In this document: positions 45,204 through 55,321 of the stretch, piece by piece
Position numbering within the stretch: position 1 is the first letter of the stretch
How the letters are laid out: every line of letters starts with the position of its first letter
Assembly (NCBI RefSeq): GCF_002091955.1
Contig: NZ_MKKY01000084.1
Span: 62,001-126,000, forward strand
Source of the DNA: Rhodococcus sp. 1168
GTDB lineage: Bacteria; Actinomycetota; Actinomycetes; Mycobacteriales; Mycobacteriaceae
Direction: 5' to 3'
DNA length: 64,000 nt
Translations under genes and position numbers: made by a program
Notes under the pieces: model-generated
Databases searched by the model: none
Told to the model about the DNA's origin: nothing
What the model saw: the letters and a program-made list of their open reading frames with translations, nothing else

Positions 45204-45770
45204 TTACGCGAACGGGCACCCCACGGTGTAGTTCCATTCTGTTCCGCCGGGGCCGATAACCTTGACCAGGACATTCGTGTCAGTACCGGGAGGAAGGTTG
45301 ATCACGGCAGAACCGGTTCCCTCGTTCGTGTTATCGCCCACGTATCCCGTGCTGAAGACGAGCGCACCCTGGTAGAACACGTCGATGTTGTCCGGGATGT
45401 CGAGGGTTTCCCAGCGAAGCTCGAATGATGCCGGTCCGCTACGCCCGAGGTCATGGAGGGTCTGCGTCACCCCCGGACCACCTGCCAGTGTGTCCTGGTT
45501 GCAGAACTGACGCGGCGCGATAGAGCCTGTGCCGGGAAGGCTGTTGATCATGGAGCTGCCGCTGTTCAGAATGCCGATAGCGCCGTCGACGATGCTGCCG
45601 CCGTCGAGGATGCTACTTCCACTGTCGAGAACGGCGCTGCCACTACTGATTATGCCGTCGACGCTTCCCGTCGAGGGCTGTGCCGACGCGACGCCGGGCA
45701 GTGCGAGGGACACTGCAGCCAAAGTCACAGCAACCGTGATCGACTTCAATATTGTATTGCTACTCAACAT
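45204..45770 (-). CDS. Secreted protein of unknown function
   Basis: A 188-residue exported protein: signal peptide with LPGVASAQP cleavage region near residue 28, then a Gly/Ser/Ile-rich segment of short repeats (SGSAVLDSGSSILDGGSIVD) and a C-terminal domain of about 110 residues with paired Cys (FCNQDT near the domain start, GCPFA at the end). The C-terminal strand pattern (FELRWETLDIPDNIDVFYQG) looks like a beta-sandwich. ATG 45770 is chosen for the signal peptide. No family recognised. Confidence 0.75.
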   Translation of the reverse strand: MLSSNTILKSITVAVTLAAVSLALPGVASAQPSTGSVDGIISSGSAVLDSGSSILDGGSIVDGAIGILNSGSSMINSLPGTGSIAPRQFCNQDTLAGGPGVTQTLHDLGRSGPASFELRWETLDIPDNIDVFYQGALVFSTGYVGDNTNEGTGSAVINLPPGTDTNVLVKVIGPGGTEWNYTVGCPFA

Positions 45771-46013
45771 GATTGCTCCAGAGGGCGAGGGAAAGTCCGT
45801 CAAAAGCAATCTTGACACCGCGCCGGCGGATCGAGTATCGGTCGTTCGAACTAATCGAAGGGGCGCGTCGTCGAGACCGAGTGGTTCTGCGATCGAAAGC
45901 GAGACTGTTCTTCGGCGCTGGACGCGGATCTCTATTGTCGAGACCGACACGCCATGGTGCACTGGCGTGCAGCAGAAGCGTGCAGGGGAACGATAAGGGG
46001 AAGAGGTTCGATG

Positions 46014-47678
46014 ATGGATGCGGACGTAATCGTGGTCGGTGCTGGTCTGGCAGGTCTGGTGGCCACCGCCGAACTGGCCGACGCGGGCAAGCGAGTGCTT
46101 CTGCTCGATCAGGAACCGGAACAGAATCTCGGTGGCCAGGCCTTCTGGTCACTCGGTGGCCTGTTCATGATCGATACCCCTGAGCAGCGCAGGATGGGCA
46201 TCAAGGATTCAACCGAGTTGGCATTGCAGGACTGGCTCGGCACCGCGACTTTCGACCGCGGCATCGACGACCCCAAGGGCGAGGACTACTGGGGTTACCA
46301 GTGGGCACAGGCTTACCTGGATTTTGCGGCGGGCGAGAAGCGCTCGTGGCTCCACGCGCAGGGAATGAGATGGGTTCCCATCGTCGGTTGGGCCGAACGC
46401 GGCGGCTACCTCGCCGAGGGCCACGGCAACTCGGTGCCACGCTTCCACCTCACCTGGGGAACGGGCCCCGGCGTTCTCGCCCCGTTTGAACGGCGTGTCC
46501 GCGAGGCGGCCGCGAAAGGCCTGGTGCGCTTCGCATTCCGTCATCGCGTGGACGAGCTCACCATGACCGACGGCGCCGTCGACGGCGTCCGCGGATCGGT
46601 TCTCGAGCCCAGCACCTCGGTCCGAGGTTCGGGTAGCACGCGGGTCGAGATCGAGGAGTTCGAACTTCATGCCGGTGCGGTATTGGTCACCGCCGGTGGG
46701 ATCGGCGCCAATCACGATCTGGTGCGGGAGAATTGGCCCGCTCGATTGGGTGCACCCCCGACGTCGATGATCTCCGGTGTACCCGAGCACGTCGACGGAC
46801 GCATGCTCTCCATCACCGAGCGTGCGGGTGGCCGACTGGTCAACAAGGACCGGATGTGGCACTACACCGAGGGAATCAAGAACTGGGATCCCATCTGGAA
46901 GAACCATGGGATTCGCATCATCCCCGGCCCGTCATCGATGTGGTTCGACGCACGCGGACAACGCTTCCCGGTCCCGAACTTCCCCGGCTTCGACACTCTC
47001 GGCACGCTGAAAACAATTCAGGACAGCGGATACGACTACTCGTGGTTCGTTCTCACACAGAAGATCATCGAGAAGGAGTTCGCACTCTCGGGATCCGAGC
47101 AGAACCCCGACATCACCGACAAGAACCTCAAACTCGTTCTCGGGCGGGTATTACCCGGAGCGAGCGGACCGGTAGAAGCATTCAAAGAGCACGGCGAGGA
47201 CTTCGTCGTCGCAAAAACGGTGTCCGAACTGGTCGCCGGCATGAACAAGATTACCGGTGACAATCTGATCGACGCTCGCGATCTCGAACGGCAGATCACC
47301 GCACGTGACCGTGAAACCGACAACCCGTTCACCAAGGATCTGCAGATATCCGCGATTCATAATTCACGACGATCCCGCGGCGAGCGGATAGCACGCACTG
47401 CGTCGTTGCACAAGATCCTCGATCCCAAGTCCAGTCCGTTGATCGCAGTGCGACTGAACATCATCACCCGCAAGACCCTCGGCGGAATTCAGACCGATCT
47501 CGACGGGCGCGTGCAGAATTCGGACGGAACTGCGGTGCCGGGACTGTGGGCAGCCGGTGAGATCGCCGGATTCGGTGGCGGCGGTGTGCACGGATATCGA
47601 TCGCTGGAGGGCACCTTCCTCGGCGGCTGCATATTCAGTGGTCGGCAAGCCGGACGTGCATTGGCACAGCGAGTGTGA
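46014..47678 (+). CDS. KstD-like FAD-binding dehydrogenase
   Basis: A 554-residue flavoprotein of the fumarate reductase/3-ketosteroid-delta1-dehydrogenase superfamily: FAD fold IVVGAGLAGLVATAELADAG, LDQEPEQNLGGQAFWSLGG, and the C-terminal GLWAAGEIAGFGGGGVHGYR. A common actinobacterial subgroup annotated only as FAD-binding dehydrogenase. No steroid genes are nearby, so a steroid substrate is unlikely. Two ATG codons compete (46011 and 46014); AAGAGG upstream is better spaced for the second. Confidence 0.87.
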   Translation: MDADVIVVGAGLAGLVATAELADAGKRVLLLDQEPEQNLGGQAFWSLGGLFMIDTPEQRRMGIKDSTELALQDWLGTATFDRGIDDPKGEDYWGYQWAQAYLDFAAGEKRSWLHAQGMRWVPIVGWAERGGYLAEGHGNSVPRFHLTWGTGPGVLAPFERRVREAAAKGLVRFAFRHRVDELTMTDGAVDGVRGSVLEPSTSVRGSGSTRVEIEEFELHAGAVLVTAGGIGANHDLVRENWPARLGAPPTSMISGVPEHVDGRMLSITERAGGRLVNKDRMWHYTEGIKNWDPIWKNHGIRIIPGPSSMWFDARGQRFPVPNFPGFDTLGTLKTIQDSGYDYSWFVLTQKIIEKEFALSGSEQNPDITDKNLKLVLGRVLPGASGPVEAFKEHGEDFVVAKTVSELVAGMNKITGDNLIDARDLERQITARDRETDNPFTKDLQISAIHNSRRSRGERIARTASLHKILDPKSSPLIAVRLNIITRKTLGGIQTDLDGRVQNSDGTAVPGLWAAGEIAGFGGGGVHGYRSLEGTFLGGCIFSGRQAGRALAQRV

Positions 47679-47789
47679 GCGCGGCCGACAGACAGTACGC
47701 CGAGAGGTAGCCCGTCGGTCGCGAAGTGCGCACTCTGTACCGTGGAGCGGAGGACTTCGACCACGGAACACCGATTGGGAAGGATCTTT

Positions 47790-49031
47790 ATGTCTCAGCC
47801 TGCACGGCTCGAGAAGAATCCGGACAAGGGCTACGTAGCACTACTCGGCTGGAGCTTGCCGGCTGTGGAAGCCCTCGACAAGTTCGACCGCAGGTATGTG
47901 GTCGTGGCTCCGGATTGGGCCGAGCAGTACTGCACTGAGCACGATATTCCCTATCTTCCGTGGAACTTCGAACGTCTCAACGACCGTTCGCTCGAGATCG
48001 CCGAAACACTGCGCGTTATGGGTGTCGACGTCGCGATCCCGCTGTACGAGGAAACTGTCGAGTGGGCCGGCGCCATCAACTCGGTACTGCTGGGCAACCC
48101 ACGCCTGTTCGGGCAGGCGATGTTGTTGCGAGACAAGTCCCTGATGAAGCGTCGAGCACAGCTCGGTGGGATTCGCGTCGGCATCTTCGAGGAGGCTCAC
48201 GACCATGAAGATGTGATCCGCTTCCTCAAACGCGTCAACCAAACTCTCCTCAAACTCGACGGCGACCCCAACGACCCTATTCACGTCAAAGCCTTCGACA
48301 AGGCGGGCTGCCTCGGCCACCGGGTGATCAGGACACCTGACGACGTCGACTCGATCCCCGACGAGGAATTCCCGGCTTTGATGGAATCGCATCTCGACGG
48401 CTGGGAGTTCGCCGTCGAAGCGTGGATTCACAACGGAAAGATCAAATTCCTCAACATCTCCGAGTACGTGACCCTCGGATACTCGGTGTTCGTACCCGCC
48501 ACCCCCGAGCTCGAGAAATACCGCGATCAGATCACCGTCCAGATCGAGAAGCTGATCAAGACCTTCGAGATCGAATTCGGGTTCATCCACCCCGAGTACT
48601 TCGTCACCAGCGACGGCGAGATGTACTTCGGCGAAGTTGCTTACCGGCCACCAGGTTTCAAGGTTTTCGAGCTACTCGAGCGTGCCTACGGATTCAATGC
48701 TTACCAGGGCCTGGTACTGGCATTCGACCCGAAGACCACCGAAGAAGAGATCGACGCCTTCTTCCCCAAGGAGGTCGTCGACGCCACCGGTGTTGCCGGT
48801 TGCTTCGGTGTGTACCCACGCCGACGCGTAGTCAGTAACCTCGTCATTCCCGAGGTCACCTTGGACGACGACTACTACGAGACGAACGACCTCTCGACAC
48901 CTGTCGAGGAGACCGTCACCAAGCGTACGGCTTTCGGTACGCACTGGGGATTGCTGTACTTCTTCGGTGAAGATCCGTATCGGATGCGTGATCTGCTCAA
49001 ACAACAGGAAGAACTGGACTTCTACGTGTGA
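47790..49031 (+). CDS. ATP-grasp ligase paired with a papain-like protein
   Basis: A 413-residue ATP-grasp protein of the carboxylate-amine ligase superfamily. Residues about 120-320 carry the core: LLRDKSLMKRRAQLGGIRVG, HVKAFDKAGCLGHRV (ATP lysine), EFAVEAWIHNGKIKFLNISE, and EFGFIHPEYFVTSDGEMYFG with the metal-binding EVAYRPPG. It should couple a carboxylate to an amine with ATP use; substrates unknown. ATG 47790 has GGAAGG upstream. The next gene starts within its stop as GTGA, so the two products are made together. Confidence 0.87.
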   Translation: MSQPARLEKNPDKGYVALLGWSLPAVEALDKFDRRYVVVAPDWAEQYCTEHDIPYLPWNFERLNDRSLEIAETLRVMGVDVAIPLYEETVEWAGAINSVLLGNPRLFGQAMLLRDKSLMKRRAQLGGIRVGIFEEAHDHEDVIRFLKRVNQTLLKLDGDPNDPIHVKAFDKAGCLGHRVIRTPDDVDSIPDEEFPALMESHLDGWEFAVEAWIHNGKIKFLNISEYVTLGYSVFVPATPELEKYRDQITVQIEKLIKTFEIEFGFIHPEYFVTSDGEMYFGEVAYRPPGFKVFELLERAYGFNAYQGLVLAFDPKTTEEEIDAFFPKEVVDATGVAGCFGVYPRRRVVSNLVIPEVTLDDDYYETNDLSTPVEETVTKRTAFGTHWGLLYFFGEDPYRMRDLLKQQEELDFYV

Positions 49032-51094
49032 GGCACGAATTCGGGGACGACCGCACGCCACTGGCGCAGCCGACGGAAGAACCGGCGGCCACCGACGCGA
49101 GCACACCGGCCGATCGAGCGTTGACTTCACGTCTCGCGCAACTCGATCACGCGGCCGAGGCGTTCGCCACTGCGCCGGAGTTCACCAAGAGCTCCAAGCT
49201 CCGACGCGTCCTCGACTCGTTGCATCGTGTGCTGTCGCAATCCGGCGGCTGTGCAGCGATTCGTGAGCGGGCCGAACTCCTCGAGAACGCGGGACTGTTC
49301 GCCGGATCGGACTGGGCGCAGCCGGACATCCTCGTTCCGGCGTTCGTCGGCCCGAGCCTGCGAAGCGGCAACAACGACACCGTCGTGCTCGAAGCGACGA
49401 GTGAACTCCGGATGGTGGCGATCGTTGCCGGCGAATACGATCATCCGGCGGCGACGCCGGAGAATGCTCGCCGGTTCCTGTCCCAGGTCCTCGCCATGAA
49501 CCTCGAAGTCTTGTTCACAGCGCCGTCGGAGGCCGAACGAGTTCGGCTCGGGCGCACAGCTCATCTCATTCGCGATCTGTTCGGTTACGTAGCCGAACAG
49601 ATCGGTTACGACAGCGTTCTCGACGAACTCCTCGAAGAGATTTGGCGTGTGTTGCGTCAACGCCCGATTCAGGTGGACAACGTCAAGGCGATGGTCACCC
49701 GCATCGCGATCTACCGCGACGACCCCACCGTGGATCTCGGTACGTCCGGGCAGGGTCTCGATCGGTTGACCACGGCACTGTTCGGCACAACCGAAGCGTG
49801 TCGGGAGGACCCCGGGGTCGACGTCTACCGGTCGCGGCTCGCGGTCATGGATTCGGAAGCTCTGCAGTTCGAGGCACGTGGTTTCGCCCGCGCAATGCAC
49901 GACACCGGGTTGGTCTCGCCCTATCACGCGACCCTCATGCGTCACCTGGTCGAGAACAACAGTTACGTGCTGGCCGAGGCGCTCGGACTGTCCGACACCG
50001 GCAGGACCTGTCTGCAGCGATATCCGGAACTCGTTCAGCGACTCGTTTCCGAGACCGTGTATCCGGAGACAGCACAGTGCCTTTACGGCCTGGCGCTGCT
50101 TCTCGACCGAGGGACGCTCTACGAGCCGCCGGTAGTCCCTTCCCTGTGGCGGCAGATTTCGTTGAAGCTGTCACCGAAGGTGCGCGAGAGAATGCTTGTC
50201 GCATTCGGTCCGGGTCCCGATCCGGAGTCGCGGTTGCTCGGTGGACTGTTGTCGATGCTCGGCCAACCACTCGGCGTCGGCCAAGGCGACAATCCCACGT
50301 GTCAGTCTGCGCGAGCACTGTCCATGTGGGCGTACAACGACCCGGACTACCTGCTGCAAATGGTCGTCTGGGCTGCGCGTGATGACGAGATCGTCATGCA
50401 CTTCGAAGGTCAACCGATCTCCTCGACCGACAGCGTGGGCGGTGTCGCAACCACCGATCCGGTCGACCTCGATCCGGTCTCTTTGTTGTTGGTACCGCAC
50501 CTCGACCGAATTTACGCAGAGATGGTCCGACGCTGCGCCGACCGCGAAGGCGACCCGCACCGCTGGGTCAATCCGGAGTTTCACGGCTGGTGGTCCGCAC
50601 GGGAATTCCACATCAACGTCGACGTCGCGACCGGAAATCTGATCGATCTCGACGACTTCATTCGGCAGTTTCACGCCTCCTATCACCCTGCGTACAACGG
50701 TGGTCAGCCACTGATTCACCCGCAGCCGGCAGGCGTCGCCGTCACCGACAGTGCGGCCCGCTACATCGGCTGGCATGCGATCGCCATCCTGCGTGTCACC
50801 GCCGATCCCGACGGCATCATGCGGGTTTATTTCTTCAACCCGAACAACGACAGTGGCCAGGATTGGGGTGACGGCGTCGTCGTCGGGACCGCGGGCAACG
50901 GTGAACGAGCCGGCGAAGGGTCACTGCCGTTCGACCAGTTCGCTTCTCGCCTCTACATCTTCCACGCCGACCCACTCGAGGAAGGTGAGCCGGACAAGAT
51001 TCCGGCGGAAGATGTCGAGAACATCATCGGATTCATCGAACGCAGTTGGGGCGCAGACAGGTTGCCTCGGGGCGCGAGCGAGGAAGATCGGTAG
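49028..51094 (+). CDS. Large protein with papain/calpain-like C-terminal domain
   Basis: A 688-residue protein I cannot place in a named family. Residues about 30-400 are mainly helical without known motifs. From about 415 the layout is that of a cysteine hydrolase: Q419 and C425 in GQGDNPTCQSARALSMWA (Gln six residues before Cys, as papain Q19/C25), H583 in GWHAIAILRV and N604 in FFNPNNDSGQDWGDG, resembling the calpain H...NPWG pattern. No signal peptide, so cytoplasmic. Coupled to the ATP-grasp ligase; the pair may ligate and trim, or transfer, an acyl or peptide group. Function is inference. Confidence 0.7.
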   Translation: MRHEFGDDRTPLAQPTEEPAATDASTPADRALTSRLAQLDHAAEAFATAPEFTKSSKLRRVLDSLHRVLSQSGGCAAIRERAELLENAGLFAGSDWAQPDILVPAFVGPSLRSGNNDTVVLEATSELRMVAIVAGEYDHPAATPENARRFLSQVLAMNLEVLFTAPSEAERVRLGRTAHLIRDLFGYVAEQIGYDSVLDELLEEIWRVLRQRPIQVDNVKAMVTRIAIYRDDPTVDLGTSGQGLDRLTTALFGTTEACREDPGVDVYRSRLAVMDSEALQFEARGFARAMHDTGLVSPYHATLMRHLVENNSYVLAEALGLSDTGRTCLQRYPELVQRLVSETVYPETAQCLYGLALLLDRGTLYEPPVVPSLWRQISLKLSPKVRERMLVAFGPGPDPESRLLGGLLSMLGQPLGVGQGDNPTCQSARALSMWAYNDPDYLLQMVVWAARDDEIVMHFEGQPISSTDSVGGVATTDPVDLDPVSLLLVPHLDRIYAEMVRRCADREGDPHRWVNPEFHGWWSAREFHINVDVATGNLIDLDDFIRQFHASYHPAYNGGQPLIHPQPAGVAVTDSAARYIGWHAIAILRVTADPDGIMRVYFFNPNNDSGQDWGDGVVVGTAGNGERAGEGSLPFDQFASRLYIFHADPLEEGEPDKIPAEDVENIIGFIERSWGADRLPRGASEEDR

Positions 51095-51154
51095 ATTCCG
51101 AAGCGTTTTCTCGACTCCCCGCGGCTGGGCGTCTGCCCTGTTATCGTCAGCCTC

Positions 51155-52156
51155 GTGCCGATCCCACGTACTGCCGGTCTGGTGCTTCGCGCCGGTGTGC
51201 TGGCCATGATGTTCTTCGCTATGGTCGCTTCGCCGGTGTCCGCCGAACCTGCTCCCGCCGCGACGACGACCTGGCTGTGTCAGCCCGGCCAGCAAGGCGA
51301 CCCGTGCGGCGGTAGGTCGGGCGCTCCGATCGACTGCTTCTACGTCTACCCGACAGCATCATTGCAACAGAGCACCAACGCCAACTTCGATACCTCTCCT
51401 GAATTGCGCGCAGTGGCAGCTCTACAGGCCGCTCCTTTCGGAGAGAACTGCAACGTATGGGCACCCGTCTACCGGCAGACGACGTTGCGCGCATTGTTCG
51501 CCGGGACCGCGGAAGAGCGCACCGCCGCCGGGAATCTCGCGTACGCCGATATCGAGAACGCCTGGGACGACTATCTCGAGCACCACAACAACGGCCGTGG
51601 CGTGGTCCTCATCGGACACTCCCAGGGCACGTTCGTACTGCGAAAGCTGATCGCCGATCACATCGATGGCCAGCCGATCCAATCGAAACTGGTCTCTGCG
51701 CTGCTGATCGGCGGGAACGTGCTCGTCCGTAAGGGCGAGGGTGTCGGAGGCGACTTCGACTCTGTGCCCGCATGCACCGATTCGACGCAGACCGGCTGTG
51801 TCGTCGCCTATTCGGCATTCTCGAATTCCGCACCTGAAGACGCAAGGTTCGGTCTACCGCCGAATACGAGCGGTCCCGACGTCGAGGTACTGTGCACCAA
51901 CCCGGGGTCGTTACGCGACAACGCCGACGCTCCCATCCACGGAATTTTCGCGGGTCTGGAGGTCGACGGCTTCCATGCTCGGTGCACAACCGGCGAGGGC
52001 CCGCGCGTTCTCATGGTCGACGGGCAAGGGGCCTCGCTCATCCCGGCAGTGCCGGCCCCGAACTGGGGAATTCACCAGGTCGACATGAATGTTGCCCAGC
52101 GAGACCTGGTAGATCTCGTCGAAGTTCAGGGCGCGGCGTACGCCGCCGGTCGGTAG
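51155..52156 (+). CDS. Secreted DUF3089 alpha/beta hydrolase
   Basis: A 333-residue exported protein. Signal peptide to about residue 30 (MVASPVSAEP). The DUF3089 hallmark DCFYVYPTAS is at about residues 60-69, and the nucleophile Ser156 sits in IGHSQGTF. Several Cys suggest disulphides. The family is alpha/beta hydrolases of unknown substrate in actinobacteria. GTG 51155 is the start giving the signal peptide. Confidence 0.85.
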   Translation: MPIPRTAGLVLRAGVLAMMFFAMVASPVSAEPAPAATTTWLCQPGQQGDPCGGRSGAPIDCFYVYPTASLQQSTNANFDTSPELRAVAALQAAPFGENCNVWAPVYRQTTLRALFAGTAEERTAAGNLAYADIENAWDDYLEHHNNGRGVVLIGHSQGTFVLRKLIADHIDGQPIQSKLVSALLIGGNVLVRKGEGVGGDFDSVPACTDSTQTGCVVAYSAFSNSAPEDARFGLPPNTSGPDVEVLCTNPGSLRDNADAPIHGIFAGLEVDGFHARCTTGEGPRVLMVDGQGASLIPAVPAPNWGIHQVDMNVAQRDLVDLVEVQGAAYAAGR

Positions 52157-52181
52157 TCGAGCACCACTGTATCGATTCGCC

Positions 52182-53828
52182 TCAGTCGACGACCTCATAG
52201 ATCCGCCAGTTCGGTTGATCTGCACCCGTAGTGGGGACCTCGAATGCGAGTGTGGAAATAGTGGCACCGTTGTCGTAGACCGTCGGATACCTGCGGTTGA
52301 CGGCGTCGGATTCGCCACGCCCGGTGTTGGGAACGGTCAGCAGGTACTTCACTCCCGCTGCTGCCGGATCGTTGAGAATCGTGGTGAAGTCCTGGTCGGA
52401 GGGAACGACGAACTGCTTGGGATTCGACGACGCAGCGACCACCGCGAACCCGTAGACGGTGTCCACGAGAACCGATCCTTCGGGCAGATTCTGTGCATCG
52501 AGATAGGCGGCGAGTTCGCGTTCGGTGGCGAACGAGTCGATGATCGAGCGAGCTGCGACTGCATCGGCATCTTCGGCCGAGGGGGTCGGGTCGAGTAGAT
52601 ATCCCAGCGCATATTCCTGGGGAGCCAGCTTCGGCTGCACCATCGCCCAGCCGGTGACCGGCACTGCCAACACCGACAACACCACCAGCCCGACGCCGAC
52701 CCCTGCCGGCACCATCGCACGAACCGGCCGGGGACGGTGGAACGCACCTTCTCGTCGCGTGTGCGGATTGCCTCGCGGCGGAACCAATTGCACCAATGCG
52801 ACCACGGCGAGCGGTATCGCGCAGATATAGAACCGCAGAAAGCCGAAGGTGGAGCCGCCGATGAAGCTGACGGCCTGGAATGCGAGCACCGCCCCGAACA
52901 CGACCGGGCCGACCAAGAATTCCAGATCGCGTCGCCGGAATGCGAGGACCGCCGATACCGGCAGTGCCACCAGCAGCGCAGGCCCCAGCACGACAATGGC
53001 CGTCACCGCGAACACGGTGTTGTCCAGCGCTGTCCCGGTCGAACCGCCGGACTGCGCAAGAATCGCGGCATTACCGTAGCCCGAGGACAATTGCGCCAAC
53101 GCTTCCCCGGTGATCAACCAACTAGTCCCGGTCCACACCACGAATGCGGCAAAACCAGGCCCTGCCACGAGCACCCCGTCGAGCACGGCGCGACGAATCA
53201 TCGTCCGCCACTGCGCTCGGCCCCGTCGCATCACCGTGATCACCGCGACCAGCACAGCGGCACCGGCGATAGCGACGACGCCGTCGTAGCGGGTGAGGTA
53301 GGCCAGCGCCAACGCGATACCGGCAACAACCAGATCGTGGACGTCGTCGGTATGTACCCAGCGAATCAAGCGCCGCACTGCCCAGCAGACGAAGAACAGA
53401 AACACTGCTTCGCTCATACCGTTCGCACCGTAGAAGACGATCATCGGGTTGATCGCGAACACCACCGTGATGAGCGTGCAATACCGGGTCGAGAGGCCCC
53501 GGTCGCGACAGATTCCGTACATCATCACGACCGCACCTGCCATGAACGCTGCCGAGACCACGATTCCGGAGATGTTCCACCGGGTGATCGCCGGCCACCA
53601 CGAAGACAACGCAACGATCGGCAACTGTGCCAACGCAGTCAACGGGGTGAAGATGAATCCGATGGCGGACACATGTGGGTCGCGGCTCAGGAGAACCGAC
53701 TGCGCAGCCGAGGTTCGCGACAATGCGTCGCCGAGTAGGTAGCCGAACTTCAGGCTCAGCGTCGACCCGATCGCAAGGTAGCCCGCCAACGATGCGGTGA
53801 AGACGATCCACGGTGTGCGAGAGCTCAC
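52182..53828 (-). CDS. ArnT-like polytopic glycosyltransferase
   Basis: A 548-residue membrane protein with about ten helices and a C-terminal extracytoplasmic domain (residues about 400-548). The large first loop contains LLSRDPHVSAIGFIFTPLTA, as in GT39/GT87-type polyprenyl-phosphate mannosyltransferases. GTG 53828 overlaps the upstream GT2 stop as GTGA. Last gene of the polysaccharide operon; it probably adds a sugar outside the membrane. Confidence 0.82.
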   Translation of the reverse strand: MSSRTPWIVFTASLAGYLAIGSTLSLKFGYLLGDALSRTSAAQSVLLSRDPHVSAIGFIFTPLTALAQLPIVALSSWWPAITRWNISGIVVSAAFMAGAVVMMYGICRDRGLSTRYCTLITVVFAINPMIVFYGANGMSEAVFLFFVCWAVRRLIRWVHTDDVHDLVVAGIALALAYLTRYDGVVAIAGAAVLVAVITVMRRGRAQWRTMIRRAVLDGVLVAGPGFAAFVVWTGTSWLITGEALAQLSSGYGNAAILAQSGGSTGTALDNTVFAVTAIVVLGPALLVALPVSAVLAFRRRDLEFLVGPVVFGAVLAFQAVSFIGGSTFGFLRFYICAIPLAVVALVQLVPPRGNPHTRREGAFHRPRPVRAMVPAGVGVGLVVLSVLAVPVTGWAMVQPKLAPQEYALGYLLDPTPSAEDADAVAARSIIDSFATERELAAYLDAQNLPEGSVLVDTVYGFAVVAASSNPKQFVVPSDQDFTTILNDPAAAGVKYLLTVPNTGRGESDAVNRRYPTVYDNGATISTLAFEVPTTGADQPNWRIYEVVD

Positions 53829-55321
53829 GGAAGAGCCTCTTCGGTCTCGGCGGCTGCCGCGGTCGGGGTGTTCAGTCCGTGAAATGTCTTCTCCCAGTAT
53901 GACGGGTTCCGAATGAGCTGCCAGCATCCCTTGATTGCAGCAACGCTCATCATCACCCAGTACAGCGGCATCGTCAGGCTCGGAACGAGAAGGTAGGCGT
54001 TGTCGCTTTCCCGACTGGCGATCAGGTACATGTAGATGGTGGCGACGTTGCCGATGATCAGTGACACCAGCGAGAAGTAGTAGATGTACGGCGGGAACAG
54101 TGCGGCTATGAGGTCTGGTTGCCCGAGAATCCAAGCGGCAGTTGTGAACCAGAAGATCATGTTGATGCAGGCACTGATCGGAGTGCCCGCCAACAACAAC
54201 GTCAACCGGTAGGTGCCGACCGGACCCAGCGCACGCACGGTAGCGACGGGTCGACGCATATGCACCAACCACGTCTGAAGGTAACCCTTGTACCAGCGTG
54301 ATCGCTGTCTGACCCAGTTGATCGGGTCACTGTTCGCTTCCTCGAGGGTGATCGAATCCAGTACCGCGGTGGAGTAACCGGATGCGGCGATACGCACTCC
54401 GAGATCGGCATCCTCGGTGACGTTGAAGCCGTCCCACGCGCCTACCTGCTCGATCACGTCGCGCCGAAGATGGTTGGATGTGCCGCCCAGCGGAATCGGT
54501 GACGTACTGCGCATCAAGCCGGGGAGCAGGTAGCCGAACCACAGCGCATAGTCCGCGGTGAACCATCCGGTCAGCAGATTCTGAGAACCGTTGTGGAATG
54601 CCAACTTTGCCTGTACGCAGGCAACGGTATCGGGCAGCCGGTCGAACGCTGCGATGACCCTGCGCAGCTGTAGAGGTTCGGGAAGATCCTCGGCGTCGAA
54701 GATCGTGACGATGGTTCCGGTCGCAAAATGCAGTCCGTAGTTGCAGGCCTTCGGTTTGGTACGCGGGTCTCCGGCAGGGACGAGGATGACCTCCACGATC
54801 TGGCTGACGCCACTGCGCGCCGCCGCGTCGATGGTGACGTCGTCGTCCTCTTCCAACAGCAGCAGAACTTGTAGTTTGTCCGGCGGATAGTTCAGGTTGG
54901 TCATGGCCGCGATGAGGTCGCCGACGACCTCGGGCTCGTTGTATGCCGGGACCAAGATCGTGTACGCGGGGAGAAGTTCGTCCGGAATCGCGAGTGCTTG
55001 CTCATCGGTGACCGTCACGATCGCTGTCGCATCCAGCCCTCGGGAGAAGATCAACAGGCGGTCGAACATCATCGCCAGATAGCCCAGCGTGCACAACACC
55101 GTCAATACCAGCAGTGTCGGAACAGGATTCAGTAGGGCGCTCACCAGAGTGAGAACGGCGATGGAGATGGCGGTGTACTTCTGCCACGGCACGAAGGCGA
55201 TCGCAGCCGACGCCAATGGATTTCGTCGGGCGAGTCCGTTGATGGCGTCGTCGAGCGCCTCTGCGCGAAACTCCGCTGTCTCCTCCCCGACGCGCGGCGG
55301 CGTCCGCGGCGTGCTGTTCAC
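53825..55321 (-). CDS. Cellulose-synthase-like GT2 glycosyltransferase
   Basis: A 498-residue processive family 2 transferase. Two N-terminal helices precede the GT2 domain (PAYTILVPAYNEPEVV; DxD in FDAEDLPEP; general base in TEDADLG; QxxRW in QRSRWYKG), and four or five C-terminal helices follow. This is the cellulose/curdlan/hyaluronan synthase layout. No PilZ domain. GTG 55321 overlaps the previous stop as GTGA. With the BcsB-like protein upstream it is the likely polymerase of an exported beta-glycan; the sugar is unknown. Confidence 0.9.
   Translation of the reverse strand: MNSTPRTPPRVGEETAEFRAEALDDAINGLARRNPLASAAIAFVPWQKYTAISIAVLTLVSALLNPVPTLLVLTVLCTLGYLAMMFDRLLIFSRGLDATAIVTVTDEQALAIPDELLPAYTILVPAYNEPEVVGDLIAAMTNLNYPPDKLQVLLLLEEDDDVTIDAAARSGVSQIVEVILVPAGDPRTKPKACNYGLHFATGTIVTIFDAEDLPEPLQLRRVIAAFDRLPDTVACVQAKLAFHNGSQNLLTGWFTADYALWFGYLLPGLMRSTSPIPLGGTSNHLRRDVIEQVGAWDGFNVTEDADLGVRIAASGYSTAVLDSITLEEANSDPINWVRQRSRWYKGYLQTWLVHMRRPVATVRALGPVGTYRLTLLLAGTPISACINMIFWFTTAAWILGQPDLIAALFPPYIYYFSLVSLIIGNVATIYMYLIASRESDNAYLLVPSLTMPLYWVMMSVAAIKGCWQLIRNPSYWEKTFHGLNTPTAAAAETEEALP

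Noticed and set aside
46014..47678. Steroid catabolism locus based on KstD-like similarity
   Set aside because: No kshA, hsa or other steroid genes in the window; the protein belongs to a broad uncharacterised FAD-dehydrogenase subgroup.
52737..53738. Open frame of 333 residues opposite the ArnT-like gene
   Set aside because: Antisense of a clear membrane protein; the translation is His/Arg/Asp-rich low complexity.
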